64,000 nucleotides of DNA from Catenulispora sp. EB89 (GTDB taxonomy: Bacteria; Actinomycetota; Actinomycetes; Streptomycetales; Catenulisporaceae). The notes under the pieces were generated by a model. The model was given only the letters and a program-made list of their open reading frames with translations, searched no databases and was not told where the DNA came from. The translations under genes and the position numbers were made by a program. Location of the stretch: positions 62,001-126,000 of the forward strand of contig NZ_JBGCCU010000017.1 of assembly GCF_041261445.1 (NCBI RefSeq), written 5' to 3'. Shown in pieces: positions 35,905-45,294 of the stretch; position 1 is the first letter of the stretch, and each line of letters begins with the position of its first letter.

Positions 35905-36052
35905 TAGCCCTCCCAAGCCATTTGCCCGCCCGAATGGGGACGACCCTAGCGAGGCAAACCGACAGGGGTGGCAGGGTCTGGCAGACCTCGGGCCCGAACA
36001 GCACCGCTCGGGCGTCATCCGCACGTAGCCCTCAAGTTGCTGACCCGTTCGG

Positions 36053-38332
36053 GTGCATGATCCCCTCGAACTTATGGCGCTCCGGTTCGCGGCATTCATG
36101 GCGCTGTGGACCGTCTTCTACTACTCGGTTCCCAGTTTGCACCTGCTGACCTGGACCGTGATCGGCCTGGGCGGGGTCGGCGCGGTGCTGGTCGGGGTCC
36201 GCCGCCACCGCCCCAGCAGCCGGCGCGCCTGGTACTTCCTGGCCGGGGCGATGCTGACGCTGGTCAGCGGGGACACCGCGTACAACCTGCTGACCGACGT
36301 CTTCAACAGGGTCGAGCCGTTCCCCTCCATCGCCGACGCCATCTACCTGCTGACCTACCCGCTGGCCGCGGCCGGCGTGATGCTCATGGTCCGGCGGCGC
36401 AGCCCGCTGCGCGACCGGGCGGCGCTGATCGACGCCGTCATCCTGACCACGGCCGCGGCGCTGCTGCTGTGGGTCTACATCATCACCCCGACCGTGGACG
36501 ACCGGACGCAGTCCTGGACCAGCAGCGCGGTGTCCATCGCCTATCCGCTCGGGGACGTGATGCTGCTGGCGGTGAGCGCGCGGCTGGCCACCGGCGGGGC
36601 GCTGCGCGGGCCGGCGGTGCGGCTGCTGCTGCTCGGCGTGGTCGGGCTGACCGGGTCCGACGTGGCCTACGCGCTGGTCCGGCTGTACGGCGTCTGGCAT
36701 GTCGGCACCCCCGCCGACCTGGGCTGGGTGATCTTCTACGTGGCGTGGGGCGCGGCCGCGCTCTCGCCGTCGATGACCGAGCTCACCGAACCGGTGGCCC
36801 GCGGCCGGCGCGGCGCGGACCGCGCGCGGGTGCTCCCGCTGGCGATCGCGGCCCTGGTCGCGCCGAGCGTGCTGATGATCGAGTCGCTGGAGGTGGAGCT
36901 GCGCGACGGCCCGGTCATCGCCGTGACCTCGGCGGTGATGTTCCTGCTGGTCCTGCTGCGGCTCTACCTGGCCGGCCGGCAGACCCGGGAGCTGGACAAC
37001 CGCGCGCACACCCGGGCCATGCTGCGCGAGCTGAAGTACCGCGCCTACCGGGACTCGCTCACGGGCCTGGGCAACCGGCTGCGCTTCCAGGACCGGGCCG
37101 AGCGCGCCCTAGCCCGGGCCCAGGACTGCGGCGGCGTGGCCGCGATGCTGCTCATCGACCTGGACAACTTCAAAGAGGTCAACGACACCCAGGGCCACAA
37201 GGTGGGTGACGAGCTGCTGGTGGCCGCGGCCTCGCGGATAGCCGGGGCGGTCCGGCCCGGCGACCTGCCGGTGCGCCTGGGCGGCGACGAGTTCGCGGTG
37301 CTGCTGTCCGACGGCGCCTCGGAGAGCGCGGCGGTGGCCCTGGCCGAGCGGCTGATCGGGGTGCTGGCCGAGCCGTTCCGGCTGTCCGGGGCGCCGGTGC
37401 CGGTCCGGGCCAGCATCGGGGTGGCGACCAGCCCGGGCGGCGCCGGCGGCACCGAGGAGGTGCTGTTCCGCAACGCGGACCTGGCGCTGTACGCGGCCAA
37501 GGCGGACGGCAAGGGCACGTGGCGGCTGTTCGAGCCCAGCCTGTACGACGCCGCGCTCCAGCGCCTGGCGCTGCGCACCGGCCTGGACCGGGCGCTGGCC
37601 GTCGGCGAGTTCGAACTGCACTACCAGCCGATCGTGGAGCTCCAGGGCCCGCCGCGGGTGGCCGGGTTCGAGGCGCTGGTGCGCTGGCGGCACCCCAAGC
37701 TGGGGCTGCTGGCGCCGGGGAACTTCGTGCCGGTGGCCGAGGAGACCGGGCAGATCACCCCGATCGGCGCGTGGATCCTGCGGCGCGCGACCGCCGACGC
37801 CGCCGCGGCCGGGTTCGGGTACGTGGCCGTGAACGTCTCCCCGCACCAGTTCAGCGGCGGCGGGTTCGTCGACACGGTGCGCTCGGCGCTGCGCGCGGCG
37901 GACCTGCCGGCGGACCGGCTGACCGTGGAGATCACCGAGAACGTCTTCCTGCACGAGGCCACCGCCGACGCCCTGGCCGACCTGCAACGGCTGGCCATGC
38001 TCGGGGTGCGCATCGCCATCGACGACTTCGGGACCGGCTATTCCTCGATCGGGTATCTGCGGGACCTGAAGTTCGACGTGATCAAGGCCGACAAGTCGTT
38101 CGTCGACCGGATCGCGGACAAGAAGGATCATGAACGGCTCCTCCGGGGGATCGTCCATGTGGCCGCGACCATGGACCTCGCGGTGGTGGCCGAGGGGGTC
38201 GAGACCATCGCGCAGCGGGACCTGCTGCGCGACATGGGGTGTGCCTACGCACAGGGCTTCTTCTACTCGCCGGCGGTGCCGCTGGCGGAGACGTCCGGTG
38301 TGCGGGCCGCCATAGAGATGGGAGAGAACTGA
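36053..38332 (+). CDS. membrane-bound GGDEF-EAL cyclic-di-GMP enzyme
   Basis: This is a 759-residue protein with about eight hydrophobic segments up to residue 310 as a membrane sensor. The diguanylate cyclase domain has RLGGDEF at about 408-414 and a preceding RPGD that matches the RxxD inhibitory site. The phosphodiesterase domain begins with EALVRW near 540 and has NVSPHQF, EITENV, IDDFGTGYSS, K in IKADKSF and AEGVET. Both active sites look complete, so it may make or break c-di-GMP, depending on the signal. The start is GTG 36053, with ATG 36074 possible. The stop overlaps the next gene (ATGA). Confidence 0.92.
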   Translation: MHDPLELMALRFAAFMALWTVFYYSVPSLHLLTWTVIGLGGVGAVLVGVRRHRPSSRRAWYFLAGAMLTLVSGDTAYNLLTDVFNRVEPFPSIADAIYLLTYPLAAAGVMLMVRRRSPLRDRAALIDAVILTTAAALLLWVYIITPTVDDRTQSWTSSAVSIAYPLGDVMLLAVSARLATGGALRGPAVRLLLLGVVGLTGSDVAYALVRLYGVWHVGTPADLGWVIFYVAWGAAALSPSMTELTEPVARGRRGADRARVLPLAIAALVAPSVLMIESLEVELRDGPVIAVTSAVMFLLVLLRLYLAGRQTRELDNRAHTRAMLRELKYRAYRDSLTGLGNRLRFQDRAERALARAQDCGGVAAMLLIDLDNFKEVNDTQGHKVGDELLVAAASRIAGAVRPGDLPVRLGGDEFAVLLSDGASESAAVALAERLIGVLAEPFRLSGAPVPVRASIGVATSPGGAGGTEEVLFRNADLALYAAKADGKGTWRLFEPSLYDAALQRLALRTGLDRALAVGEFELHYQPIVELQGPPRVAGFEALVRWRHPKLGLLAPGNFVPVAEETGQITPIGAWILRRATADAAAAGFGYVAVNVSPHQFSGGGFVDTVRSALRAADLPADRLTVEITENVFLHEATADALADLQRLAMLGVRIAIDDFGTGYSSIGYLRDLKFDVIKADKSFVDRIADKKDHERLLRGIVHVAATMDLAVVAEGVETIAQRDLLRDMGCAYAQGFFYSPAVPLAETSGVRAAIEMGEN

Positions 38333-39618
38333 TGGCGCGGCACGAAGTGTGGGCCGAGCTGGCCCGGTTGAAGGACACCACGCGGTTCTACGACGCCGTG
38401 ATCGAGGAGCAGGACCGCGCCGAACCCCGGCGGATCCGCATCGGCGACGAGTGGCTGTCCGACTTCGCCTCCTGCAACTACCTCGGCTTCGACGTCGATC
38501 CGGAGATCATGGCCGCCCCGGCGGAGCTGATCGCGAAGTGGGGCACGCACCCGAGCTGGTCGCGGCTGCTGGGCAACCCCAAGCCGTACCTGGAGATCGA
38601 GGAGCAGCTCACCGACCTGTTACAGGCCCCTGACACGCTGGTGCTGCCGACCATCACGCACATCCACATGACGGTGATCCCGGTCCTGGCCGGCAAGGGC
38701 ACGGTGTTCTGCGAGGCGCAGGCGCACCGCACCATCTACGACGGCAGCTCGGTGGCCCGCGGCAACGGCGCGACGCTGCACCGCTGGCGCGCCACCGACC
38801 TCGGCGGCCTGGCCGTGGCGCTGCGCAAGGCGCCGAAGGACCTGCCGCGCCTGGTGTGCATGGACGGCATCAACAGCATGACCGGCAACGAGCCGGGGCT
38901 GGCGGCGATCGCGGACATCTGCCGGGCCGAGGGCGCGCTGCTGTACGTGGACGACGCGCACGGGTTCGGCGTGATCGGCGAGCGGTCGTCGGCAGAGACC
39001 TCGCCGTACGGGGCGCTGGGGAACAGCATCGTGCGGCACCTCGGGGAGTCGTACGAGGGGCTGGTGCTGGTCGGCGGGTTCTCGAAGGCGTACTCCTCGC
39101 TGATGGCCTTCCTGGCGCTGCCCACGCAGATGAAGGAGTACCTGAAGTTCGCGGCGGCGCCGTACCTGTACTCGGGCCCCTCGCCCACCGCGTCGCTGGC
39201 CACGGTCCTGGCCGGGCTGAAGGTGAACCGAGAGCGCGGCGAGGTGATCCGCGGCGGGCTGTGGCACAAGACGGCGCGGGTCATCGACCACGTCCGCAAG
39301 CTCGGGCTCTACACGCCGAACCGCAGCGGCTTCCCCATCATCGAGCTGCCGGCCCGCGAGCCCTCCGACATCGACGAGATCGCCTCGATCCTCTGGGAAC
39401 GGGGCATCTACGTCACACTGGCGGCATACCCGCTGGTGCCGCGGGACCAGGCCGGCTTCCGGATCCAGGTGACCGCGGCGAACACGGACGAGGAGATCGA
39501 CCAGTTGAACGCGACACTGACCGAGCTGGCGCCGATGCTGAGCAAGGCCGAGGGGCACGGATACGTGGCCGGACACGGGGTTAGTCACGACGGCGCGGCC
39601 GGTTCAGCAGGGCACTGA
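38332..39618 (+). CDS. alpha-oxoamine-synthase-like PLP enzyme
   Basis: This is a 428-residue fold-type I PLP enzyme related to 8-amino-7-oxononanoate synthase, KBL, serine palmitoyltransferase and CqsA. Visible parts are SCNYLGF near 45, VDDAHGFG (PLP Asp/His) and the Schiff-base Lys in GGFSKAYSS. The usual glycine-rich substrate segment is replaced by THPSWSRLLGNP, and the biotin operon is absent, so it is probably not BioF. ATG 38332 overlaps the GGDEF-EAL stop, tying it to c-di-GMP control. Candidate products are an amino ketone, a signal of the CqsA type or a lipid base. Confidence 0.8.
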   Translation: MARHEVWAELARLKDTTRFYDAVIEEQDRAEPRRIRIGDEWLSDFASCNYLGFDVDPEIMAAPAELIAKWGTHPSWSRLLGNPKPYLEIEEQLTDLLQAPDTLVLPTITHIHMTVIPVLAGKGTVFCEAQAHRTIYDGSSVARGNGATLHRWRATDLGGLAVALRKAPKDLPRLVCMDGINSMTGNEPGLAAIADICRAEGALLYVDDAHGFGVIGERSSAETSPYGALGNSIVRHLGESYEGLVLVGGFSKAYSSLMAFLALPTQMKEYLKFAAAPYLYSGPSPTASLATVLAGLKVNRERGEVIRGGLWHKTARVIDHVRKLGLYTPNRSGFPIIELPAREPSDIDEIASILWERGIYVTLAAYPLVPRDQAGFRIQVTAANTDEEIDQLNATLTELAPMLSKAEGHGYVAGHGVSHDGAAGSAGH

Positions 39619-39619
39619 C

Positions 39620-40144
39620 GTGCACCTGCACCTGGACAGCCTGAGCCAGCTGGGACGCCTGTCGCTGGCGTTCGTGCTGACCTACCTGCTCGGCTTCGAG
39701 CGCGACCTGCGCGGCTCGCCGGCCGGCGACCGCACCTTCTCGCTGATCGGCGTGGGCAGCGCGATCATCGCGGTCCTGGCCAAGGACGGCAACGCCCCGA
39801 ACGCGCTGGCCGGCGTCATCACCGGCGTCGGCTTCATCGGCGCCGGCGTGGTCTTCCGCCCGAACCTGACCATGTCCAGCCGCTGGCACCTGATCGACAC
39901 GGTCAAGGGCGTGACCACCGCGGCCACCATCTTCGCCGCCGCCGCGATCGGCGCCGCCTGCGGCTTCGGCCGCCTGATCCTGGCCACCGGCGGCACCGCC
40001 CTGGTGCTGCTGGCGCTGGAGGTCCGGCACATCCCGATCCTGAAGTTCGCCGACGGCCGGCGGTGGGCTTCGCGGTTCGCGAACGACGAGGTGGCGGTGC
40101 CCGATCCGGTGCCGGCGCGGGGGGAGGGTTCGGCGGGATCGTGA
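39620..40144 (+). CDS. MgtC/SapB family membrane protein
   Basis: This is a 174-residue protein with about five hydrophobic helices. It has the family features LGFERD near residue 25 and GVGFIGAGVV and TVKGVTTAATI further on. MgtC proteins act in magnesium-limited growth and membrane-potential or ATP-synthase control. GTG 39620 follows the preceding stop by 1 nt, so it closes a three-gene operon. The C-terminal tail after about 150 is short and polar. Confidence 0.85.
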   Translation: MHLHLDSLSQLGRLSLAFVLTYLLGFERDLRGSPAGDRTFSLIGVGSAIIAVLAKDGNAPNALAGVITGVGFIGAGVVFRPNLTMSSRWHLIDTVKGVTTAATIFAAAAIGAACGFGRLILATGGTALVLLALEVRHIPILKFADGRRWASRFANDEVAVPDPVPARGEGSAGS

Positions 40145-40241
40145 GGTGCCGCAGCGATACCGGCCGGCGGCGACGAGCCGGAGCCCGCCGCCGCCTTGAG
40201 ATGCCGTGTCTCTTACTGGTTTTGCCGATCCCGCCAGGGCC

Positions 40242-42194
40242 TTAGTTCACGTTCAGCGCGTTGTCGTCGTTGACGAACGACGTCTGCCCGTTCCCCGTCT
40301 CGGTCCCGGTGAACTTCAGCGAGATGCTCTGCCCGATGTAGGGGCTCAGGTTGTACGAGAACTGCGAGTAGCCGTTGTTGGCGTCCAGGTTCGAGAACGT
40401 GTGCAGCGTGCTCAGCACCGTGCCGGAGGAGTTCAGCACCTGGAGCGCCAGCTTGTCCTGGGCCGCGCCGGAGGTGTTGGCCGTGTCGATGTGGAGCCAG
40501 AAGGAGTAGGTCGCGGTCTTGCAGGTCGCGGGGATCGACGCCTTCTGCGCCAGGGTGTCGGTGTGCCGGCTGCCGTAGCCGTCGAGCCAGGCGTCGTAGT
40601 TGCCCGAGTGCGAGGGCTCCGAGCCCAGGTCGCTGTTGATGACGCCGGAGGTCGCGGTCCACGGGGACGCCGAGCCGGTCTCGAAGCCGGGGTTGCCCAG
40701 GAGCTGCGCCGCGGTGCAGCCGCCGCCACCGGACGAGGCCACGGTCCACGTGAACTGCGCACTGCCCGAGGCGGTGCCCGAGGACGCGGTCACGGTCACG
40801 TTCGAGGTGCCGGCGGTCGTCGGAGTACCGGTGATGGCACCGGACGAGCTGATCGACAAACCGGCCGGAAGACCCGTCGCCGAGAACGTCAGCGCCTTAC
40901 CCGTCGAATCCGACGCAGCGACCTGCAACGTCGAAATCGCCGTCCCGACCGTCCCCGACTGAGAACCCGGGTTGGTCACCGAAACAGTCTCGGTCGGCTG
41001 CGAGCTCACGGTCCACGTGAACTGCGCGCTGCCCGAGGCCGTGCCGGACGATGCCGTCACCGTCACGTTCGAGGTGCCCGCCGTCGTCGGAGTACCGGTG
41101 ATGGCACCGGAAGAACTGATCGACAGACCGGCCGGAAGACCCGTCGCCGAGAACGTCAGCGCCTTACCCGCCGAATCCGACGCAGAGACCTGCAACGTCG
41201 AAATCGCAGTGCCGACCGTGCCCGACTGGGAACCCGGGTTGGTGACCGAAACAGTCTCGGTCGGGCTCGTGCTGAACACGTCCGTGATCGGCGTGGCCGA
41301 CGAGGCGTTCCCCGCGTACGGCAGGCCGTACATGTCCTCGATCGTCCGCAGCACGCTGTAGTGGTTGATCGTCTCGCTGTACTGGCCGGTCTTCACGCCC
41401 GCGCCGTAGAAGATCGTCGGGATCTGGTTCGACTGCGAGGAGTCGTCCTCGTCCCAGGTGACGATCAGCAGGCTGTTGTGCGTCTTCGCCCACTGCGCGT
41501 ACGCGTCGAGGTTGCTGTGCAGGAAGGTGTCGCCCTGGGCGATGGTGCCGTCGTGCATGTCGTCCTGGAGGTTCGGGATCACCCAGGACACCGTCGGCAG
41601 CGAGGCGAAGTTCGCCGAGGACGGGAAGTTCGTGAACGGCTGGTTCGAGCTGGCCGGGATGTGGTTGGCCGAGGTGCTCGGGGCCTCCTGGAAGTTCACC
41701 CAGGGGTTGTGCTTGCTCGCGTAGTTGCCCGAGGTGCAGGCGGTCGAACCGGTCGAGGGCAGCCCCTCGGAGTAGCTGTCCCAGGTGTCCCCGGCGGCCA
41801 GCAGCTGAGCACCCTCGTTCGGCTTGTCGATCGCCACCGGGCACTGGTCCCCGGTGATGCCCTGGTTCGTGCCGGAGAACAGGTCCAGGTAGTTCGGCTC
41901 CGAGGGGTGCTCGATCGCGAAGGACTGGGTGAACAGCGCGCCGCCGGCGGCCAGGGTGTTGTTGATGTACGGGGCGTCGGCGGTGTCGCCGATGATCTCG
42001 CCGTACGAGTGGTTCTCCTCCATCACGAGGACGACGTGGTCGTACTTGGGGACGCCGCCGGCGGCGTGGGCCGGTTGGGCCGCGACCGCCAGGCCGGCCA
42101 CCGTGAGCGCGGCGCCGGCCGCGGTGGCGGCCGCCCGGCGCAGGGTGCTGCGGCTGGTGATTCTGCTCAGGGGATGATGGTGCTTGCCGGACAC
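40242..42194 (-). CDS. secreted phosphoesterase with two Ig-like repeats and a C-terminal binding domain
   Basis: This is a 650-residue exported protein. A signal peptide (RR, a hydrophobic stretch, then AHA) covers about 1-45. A phosphoesterase domain (PF04185-type, as in acid phosphatases and phospholipase C) follows, with VMEENHSY, EHPSEPNYLDLFSG and TWDEDD. Two 89-residue putative-Ig repeats span about 300-485, then a Gly-rich linker and a jelly-roll-like domain with NPGFETG. GTG 42194 has GGAGGA upstream at good spacing; the frame extends a little further. It is convergent with the MgtC gene. A weak 7-bp GC hairpin (40166-40192) lies between them. Confidence 0.85.
   Translation of the reverse strand: MSGKHHHPLSRITSRSTLRRAAATAAGAALTVAGLAVAAQPAHAAGGVPKYDHVVLVMEENHSYGEIIGDTADAPYINNTLAAGGALFTQSFAIEHPSEPNYLDLFSGTNQGITGDQCPVAIDKPNEGAQLLAAGDTWDSYSEGLPSTGSTACTSGNYASKHNPWVNFQEAPSTSANHIPASSNQPFTNFPSSANFASLPTVSWVIPNLQDDMHDGTIAQGDTFLHSNLDAYAQWAKTHNSLLIVTWDEDDSSQSNQIPTIFYGAGVKTGQYSETINHYSVLRTIEDMYGLPYAGNASSATPITDVFSTSPTETVSVTNPGSQSGTVGTAISTLQVSASDSAGKALTFSATGLPAGLSISSSGAITGTPTTAGTSNVTVTASSGTASGSAQFTWTVSSQPTETVSVTNPGSQSGTVGTAISTLQVAASDSTGKALTFSATGLPAGLSISSSGAITGTPTTAGTSNVTVTASSGTASGSAQFTWTVASSGGGGCTAAQLLGNPGFETGSASPWTATSGVINSDLGSEPSHSGNYDAWLDGYGSRHTDTLAQKASIPATCKTATYSFWLHIDTANTSGAAQDKLALQVLNSSGTVLSTLHTFSNLDANNGYSQFSYNLSPYIGQSISLKFTGTETGNGQTSFVNDDNALNVN
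40741..41274. repeat. 267-bp tandem duplication inside the phosphoesterase gene
   Basis: The 267-bp (89-codon) units at 40741-41007 and 41008-41274 are nearly identical at the DNA level, encoding the two Ig-like repeats. This indicates recent duplication or gene conversion. Confidence 0.85.
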
Positions 42195-42337
42195 GTGATC
42201 TCCTCCTAGGCACACAGACTGCGCGGCACCCCGGTCGGAGTGCCGCGCTGTTATCAATAGTCTGCGATCATGAAGTGGAGAAGTCCCGGCAATGAATCCT
42301 TTGCCGGATTCTTGCCTTTCCGGACAGTTACGGGCAG

Positions 42338-42628
42338 TTACGGCACGTCCACCCGGTACGGGTCGTGCTCGCTGAGCAGCTTGTCCAGCCGCGCCTTGTC
42401 CACCCGGCCGACGATCTGTTCCTCCTCCTGCTTGTCGCGCACCACTTTCGCCAGGGTGATCGCCGACGTGATCGTGTACAGCAGGCCCAGGCCCAGGAAA
42501 GCCCGCTCCCAGGCGTTGACCGGGAGGTAGGCGATGCCGACGACGGTCGCGCCGGCGGACACGATGAACGAGGCGACCGCCTGGAAGTAGTACGCGGCCG
42601 TGTTCCGGTTTGCCAGTGGCGTACTCAT
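42338..42628 (-). CDS. YiaAB two-helix domain inner membrane protein
   Basis: This is a 96-residue protein. Two hydrophobic helices at about 14-34 and 42-62 surround a YLPVNAWERAFLGLGLLY segment typical of the YiaA/YiaB family. A charged C-terminal tail follows. The function is unknown. It sits alone between the phosphoesterase and kinase genes on the same strand. Confidence 0.8.
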   Translation of the reverse strand: MSTPLANRNTAAYYFQAVASFIVSAGATVVGIAYLPVNAWERAFLGLGLLYTITSAITLAKVVRDKQEEEQIVGRVDKARLDKLLSEHDPYRVDVP

Positions 42629-42688
42629 GCTTCGATGATGCGCCCGGCCGACTTCACCGATCGTGAGTACGGCTACTCATCCAGGTGC

Positions 42689-45220
42689 TCATTGGTCCCG
42701 GCGAAACCCGAGTACCGCGCCGCTGGCGGTCAGGATGTAGACCGCGCCGCCGGCGGGATCGGGCACCAGCAGGTCGGCGCTGCTGGCGTTCGGGCCCGAG
42801 GGCATCGGGTAGGAGTGCACCAGCGACCCGTCGGCGGTGTCCACCACCGCCATCGCCAGCGCGGTCTGGTCGGTCGGGGTGTGCACCTCGACCCAGACCT
42901 TGTCGCCGACCAGCGCGGGGATGTTGGCGATGCCGTTGAACGTCCTCGGATTCGCCCAGACCGCGGAGCCGGCCTTCTCCTTGCTGCTCACCTGCAGGCC
43001 GTACAAGCTGTTCGAGTCGGTGGCGAAGGCGGTGTCGCCGGACTCGAGCACCTGGCCGGTGAAGCGCTTGTCGCTGGTCGGCGGCGTCTTCCCGACCGCC
43101 GGGTAGGTCCACATCCACTTCCCGGCCGTGTCGTAGGCGTGGACCGAGCCGCTGTGCATGTCGGTGAGGTAGACGTGCTGGGCGTTGCCGCTCACGGTCG
43201 GGGCTACGGTCCCGGCGCCGTTGTCGCTGTAGGCCTGGAACGGGATGTGCCAGACCTCCTTGCCCTTCTGCACTTCCAGGGCCCGCAGGATCCGCAGCGA
43301 GTTCTGGTCGCACAGCGTGACGTAGATGAGGTTCCCGGTCTTCGGCACCGTCAGCGCGACACTGGTCTGGTCCAGGGCCAGGCCGGTCGGCGGCGACGCC
43401 ACCGCCTGCAGGTCGCTCGCCTTCATGCTCCAGAGCGTGGCCCGGTTCGTGAGGTCGAATCCGGCCAGGCAGGGCGGGAAGCTGGGGTCGAAGCTGGCGG
43501 CGCCGACGATCAGGACGCCGCCGACCAGCCCCAGCACGCCGCACTGCGGCATGTTGTTGGTGGACGTCGTGGCCTGCAGCCCGGTCTTGGCGTTCCAGGC
43601 CGCCGAGCCGTCCTTCAGATTCCACGCGTAAACGGTGCCGTCGCCGTAGGTGTAGACGTAGTTGTCGTCGGCGGCGATGCTCGCCCCGCCGACGTTGCCG
43701 ACGTCCGGGATCGACACCGGCGCGAAGGCCTTGGCGCCGGTGGTGGTGTCGATGGCGATCAGGTCCTGCGGCGAGTTCGGGTTGACGCTGGTGGCCGTGT
43801 AGATGCTGATCAGCTTGCCGGCCCGGACCACTGCTCCCCCGGCGGCGCCTCCCAGGTCGACCGGCGTGCTCCAGTCCTCGCCCCATTTGCCGAGGGTGTG
43901 CGACGGGGTCGGGGTGGGAGACGGCGACGGGGTCGACGACGTGCTCGTCGTCGGGCCGGTCGAGGGGGAAGAGGTCGCGGCGTCCTTCGGCGGCGTCCCG
44001 GTGGGATACGTGGCCCCGGCGTTCTGCGTGGCCGACTTCTTGTCGGCGTTCCGCGTCGCGGCGTACCAGGCGCCGCCGCCGGAGGCCGCCACCGCCACGG
44101 CGCCGGCGAGCCCGGCCAGCACTCTGCGGCGGCCCGCGTGCGGCCGGTCGGGGCCGGACGCCGAGGGCGCCGAGGGCGCCGCGGTCGTCCCGATCGCGCT
44201 GGCACCGCCGGTGAGACTGACGTCGCCGACGCCGGCGGACGTGGCGTCCGGGTCGCGGGGCGCCGGCGTGGGCACCGGATCGTCGGCCAGCCCGGCCAGC
44301 CCGGCGTGCGTCGGCGTGGCCTCCTCGGCCCCGGCGACCGGCGCGGCGGAGTACTGGCGCATGTCGCGGTGCACGGCCTCGGGCAGCCAGTCGTCGGCGC
44401 CCAGGGCTCCGGCTTCCTCCGGCGGCAGCAGGATGTCGAGCAGCTGGTCGGTGGTCGGCCGGTTGGCCGGGTCCTTCTCCAGGCACGCCGCGACCACCGG
44501 CCGCAGCGCCATCGGCACCCCGGTGAGGTCCGGGGACTCGTGCACCACGAGGTACAGCTGGACGTGGTCCGGCCCGTCGCCGAACGGCGGCACGCCGGTG
44601 GTCGCGTAGACCAGGACGCCGCCGAGCGCGAAGACGTCGGAGGCGGGCAACAGCTGCGGATCGGCGCGGCACTGCTCGGGGCTGGAGTACCGGGGCGAGC
44701 CGACGACGATGCCGGTCGTGGTCAGCGAGGTCCCGCCCTCGGAGGCGCTGATGCCGAAGTCGATGACGCGGGGCCCGTCGGGGCCGCAGATGACGTTCGA
44801 GGGCTTCAGGTCGCGGTGGATCAGTCCCGCGCCGTGGATCGCGCCCAGCGCCTCGGCGATCCCGGCGCCCAGGATCCGTGCCGAGCGCTCCGGCAGCGGT
44901 CCGTGGTCGTGTACGGCGCGCTGGAGCGAGGGGCCGGGTATGTAGGCGGTGGCGAGCCAGGGCTCGGCGTCATCCGGGCCGGCGTCCAGCAGCGGGGCGG
45001 TGTAGAGCCCGTCCACGGTCCGCGCCGCCTGCACCTCGCGCCGGAAGCGGATGCGGAAGCGCTCGTCCTCGGTGTACTCGGCGCGGATCACCTTCACCGC
45101 CACCGGCCGGCCGCCGCGCGACCGGGCCAGGTACACCCGTCCCATGCCGCCCGCGCCGATCCGCGCCAGCGGTGTGTACGGCCCGACGCGAGCCGGGTCT
45201 TCGGGCTTGAGCGCTTCCAT
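42689..45220 (-). CDS. serine/threonine protein kinase with PQQ-like beta-propeller
   Basis: This is an 843-residue membrane kinase. The kinase domain (about 12-265) has the glycine loop IGAGGMG, VAVKVI lysine, HRDLKPSN catalytic loop and DFG. A Pro/Ala-rich linker leads to one membrane segment (about 375-395), then a Thr/Ser/Pro-rich stalk and a PQQ/WD-like beta-propeller outside the cell (about 450-843), probably the sensor. ATG 45220 has an AAGGGGG ribosome-binding site. The frame upstream of it is shadow. Confidence 0.92.
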   Translation of the reverse strand: MEALKPEDPARVGPYTPLARIGAGGMGRVYLARSRGGRPVAVKVIRAEYTEDERFRIRFRREVQAARTVDGLYTAPLLDAGPDDAEPWLATAYIPGPSLQRAVHDHGPLPERSARILGAGIAEALGAIHGAGLIHRDLKPSNVICGPDGPRVIDFGISASEGGTSLTTTGIVVGSPRYSSPEQCRADPQLLPASDVFALGGVLVYATTGVPPFGDGPDHVQLYLVVHESPDLTGVPMALRPVVAACLEKDPANRPTTDQLLDILLPPEEAGALGADDWLPEAVHRDMRQYSAAPVAGAEEATPTHAGLAGLADDPVPTPAPRDPDATSAGVGDVSLTGGASAIGTTAAPSAPSASGPDRPHAGRRRVLAGLAGAVAVAASGGGAWYAATRNADKKSATQNAGATYPTGTPPKDAATSSPSTGPTTSTSSTPSPSPTPTPSHTLGKWGEDWSTPVDLGGAAGGAVVRAGKLISIYTATSVNPNSPQDLIAIDTTTGAKAFAPVSIPDVGNVGGASIAADDNYVYTYGDGTVYAWNLKDGSAAWNAKTGLQATTSTNNMPQCGVLGLVGGVLIVGAASFDPSFPPCLAGFDLTNRATLWSMKASDLQAVASPPTGLALDQTSVALTVPKTGNLIYVTLCDQNSLRILRALEVQKGKEVWHIPFQAYSDNGAGTVAPTVSGNAQHVYLTDMHSGSVHAYDTAGKWMWTYPAVGKTPPTSDKRFTGQVLESGDTAFATDSNSLYGLQVSSKEKAGSAVWANPRTFNGIANIPALVGDKVWVEVHTPTDQTALAMAVVDTADGSLVHSYPMPSGPNASSADLLVPDPAGGAVYILTASGAVLGFRRDQ

Positions 45221-45294
45221 GGGTCCCCCTTCTGAGGGGAAATCGTAACGGTCGACTATCGGGTTGGGTGGCAGTGCCGGGACGTTCGCCGTCC

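Noticed and set aside
38332..39618. BioF (biotin synthesis) assignment
   Set aside because: The fold matches, but no other bio genes are nearby and the Gly-rich substrate segment differs, so the symbol was not given.
42365..45235. 956-residue plus-strand open frame
   Set aside because: It is antisense to the kinase/propeller gene, whose kinase motifs are unambiguous.
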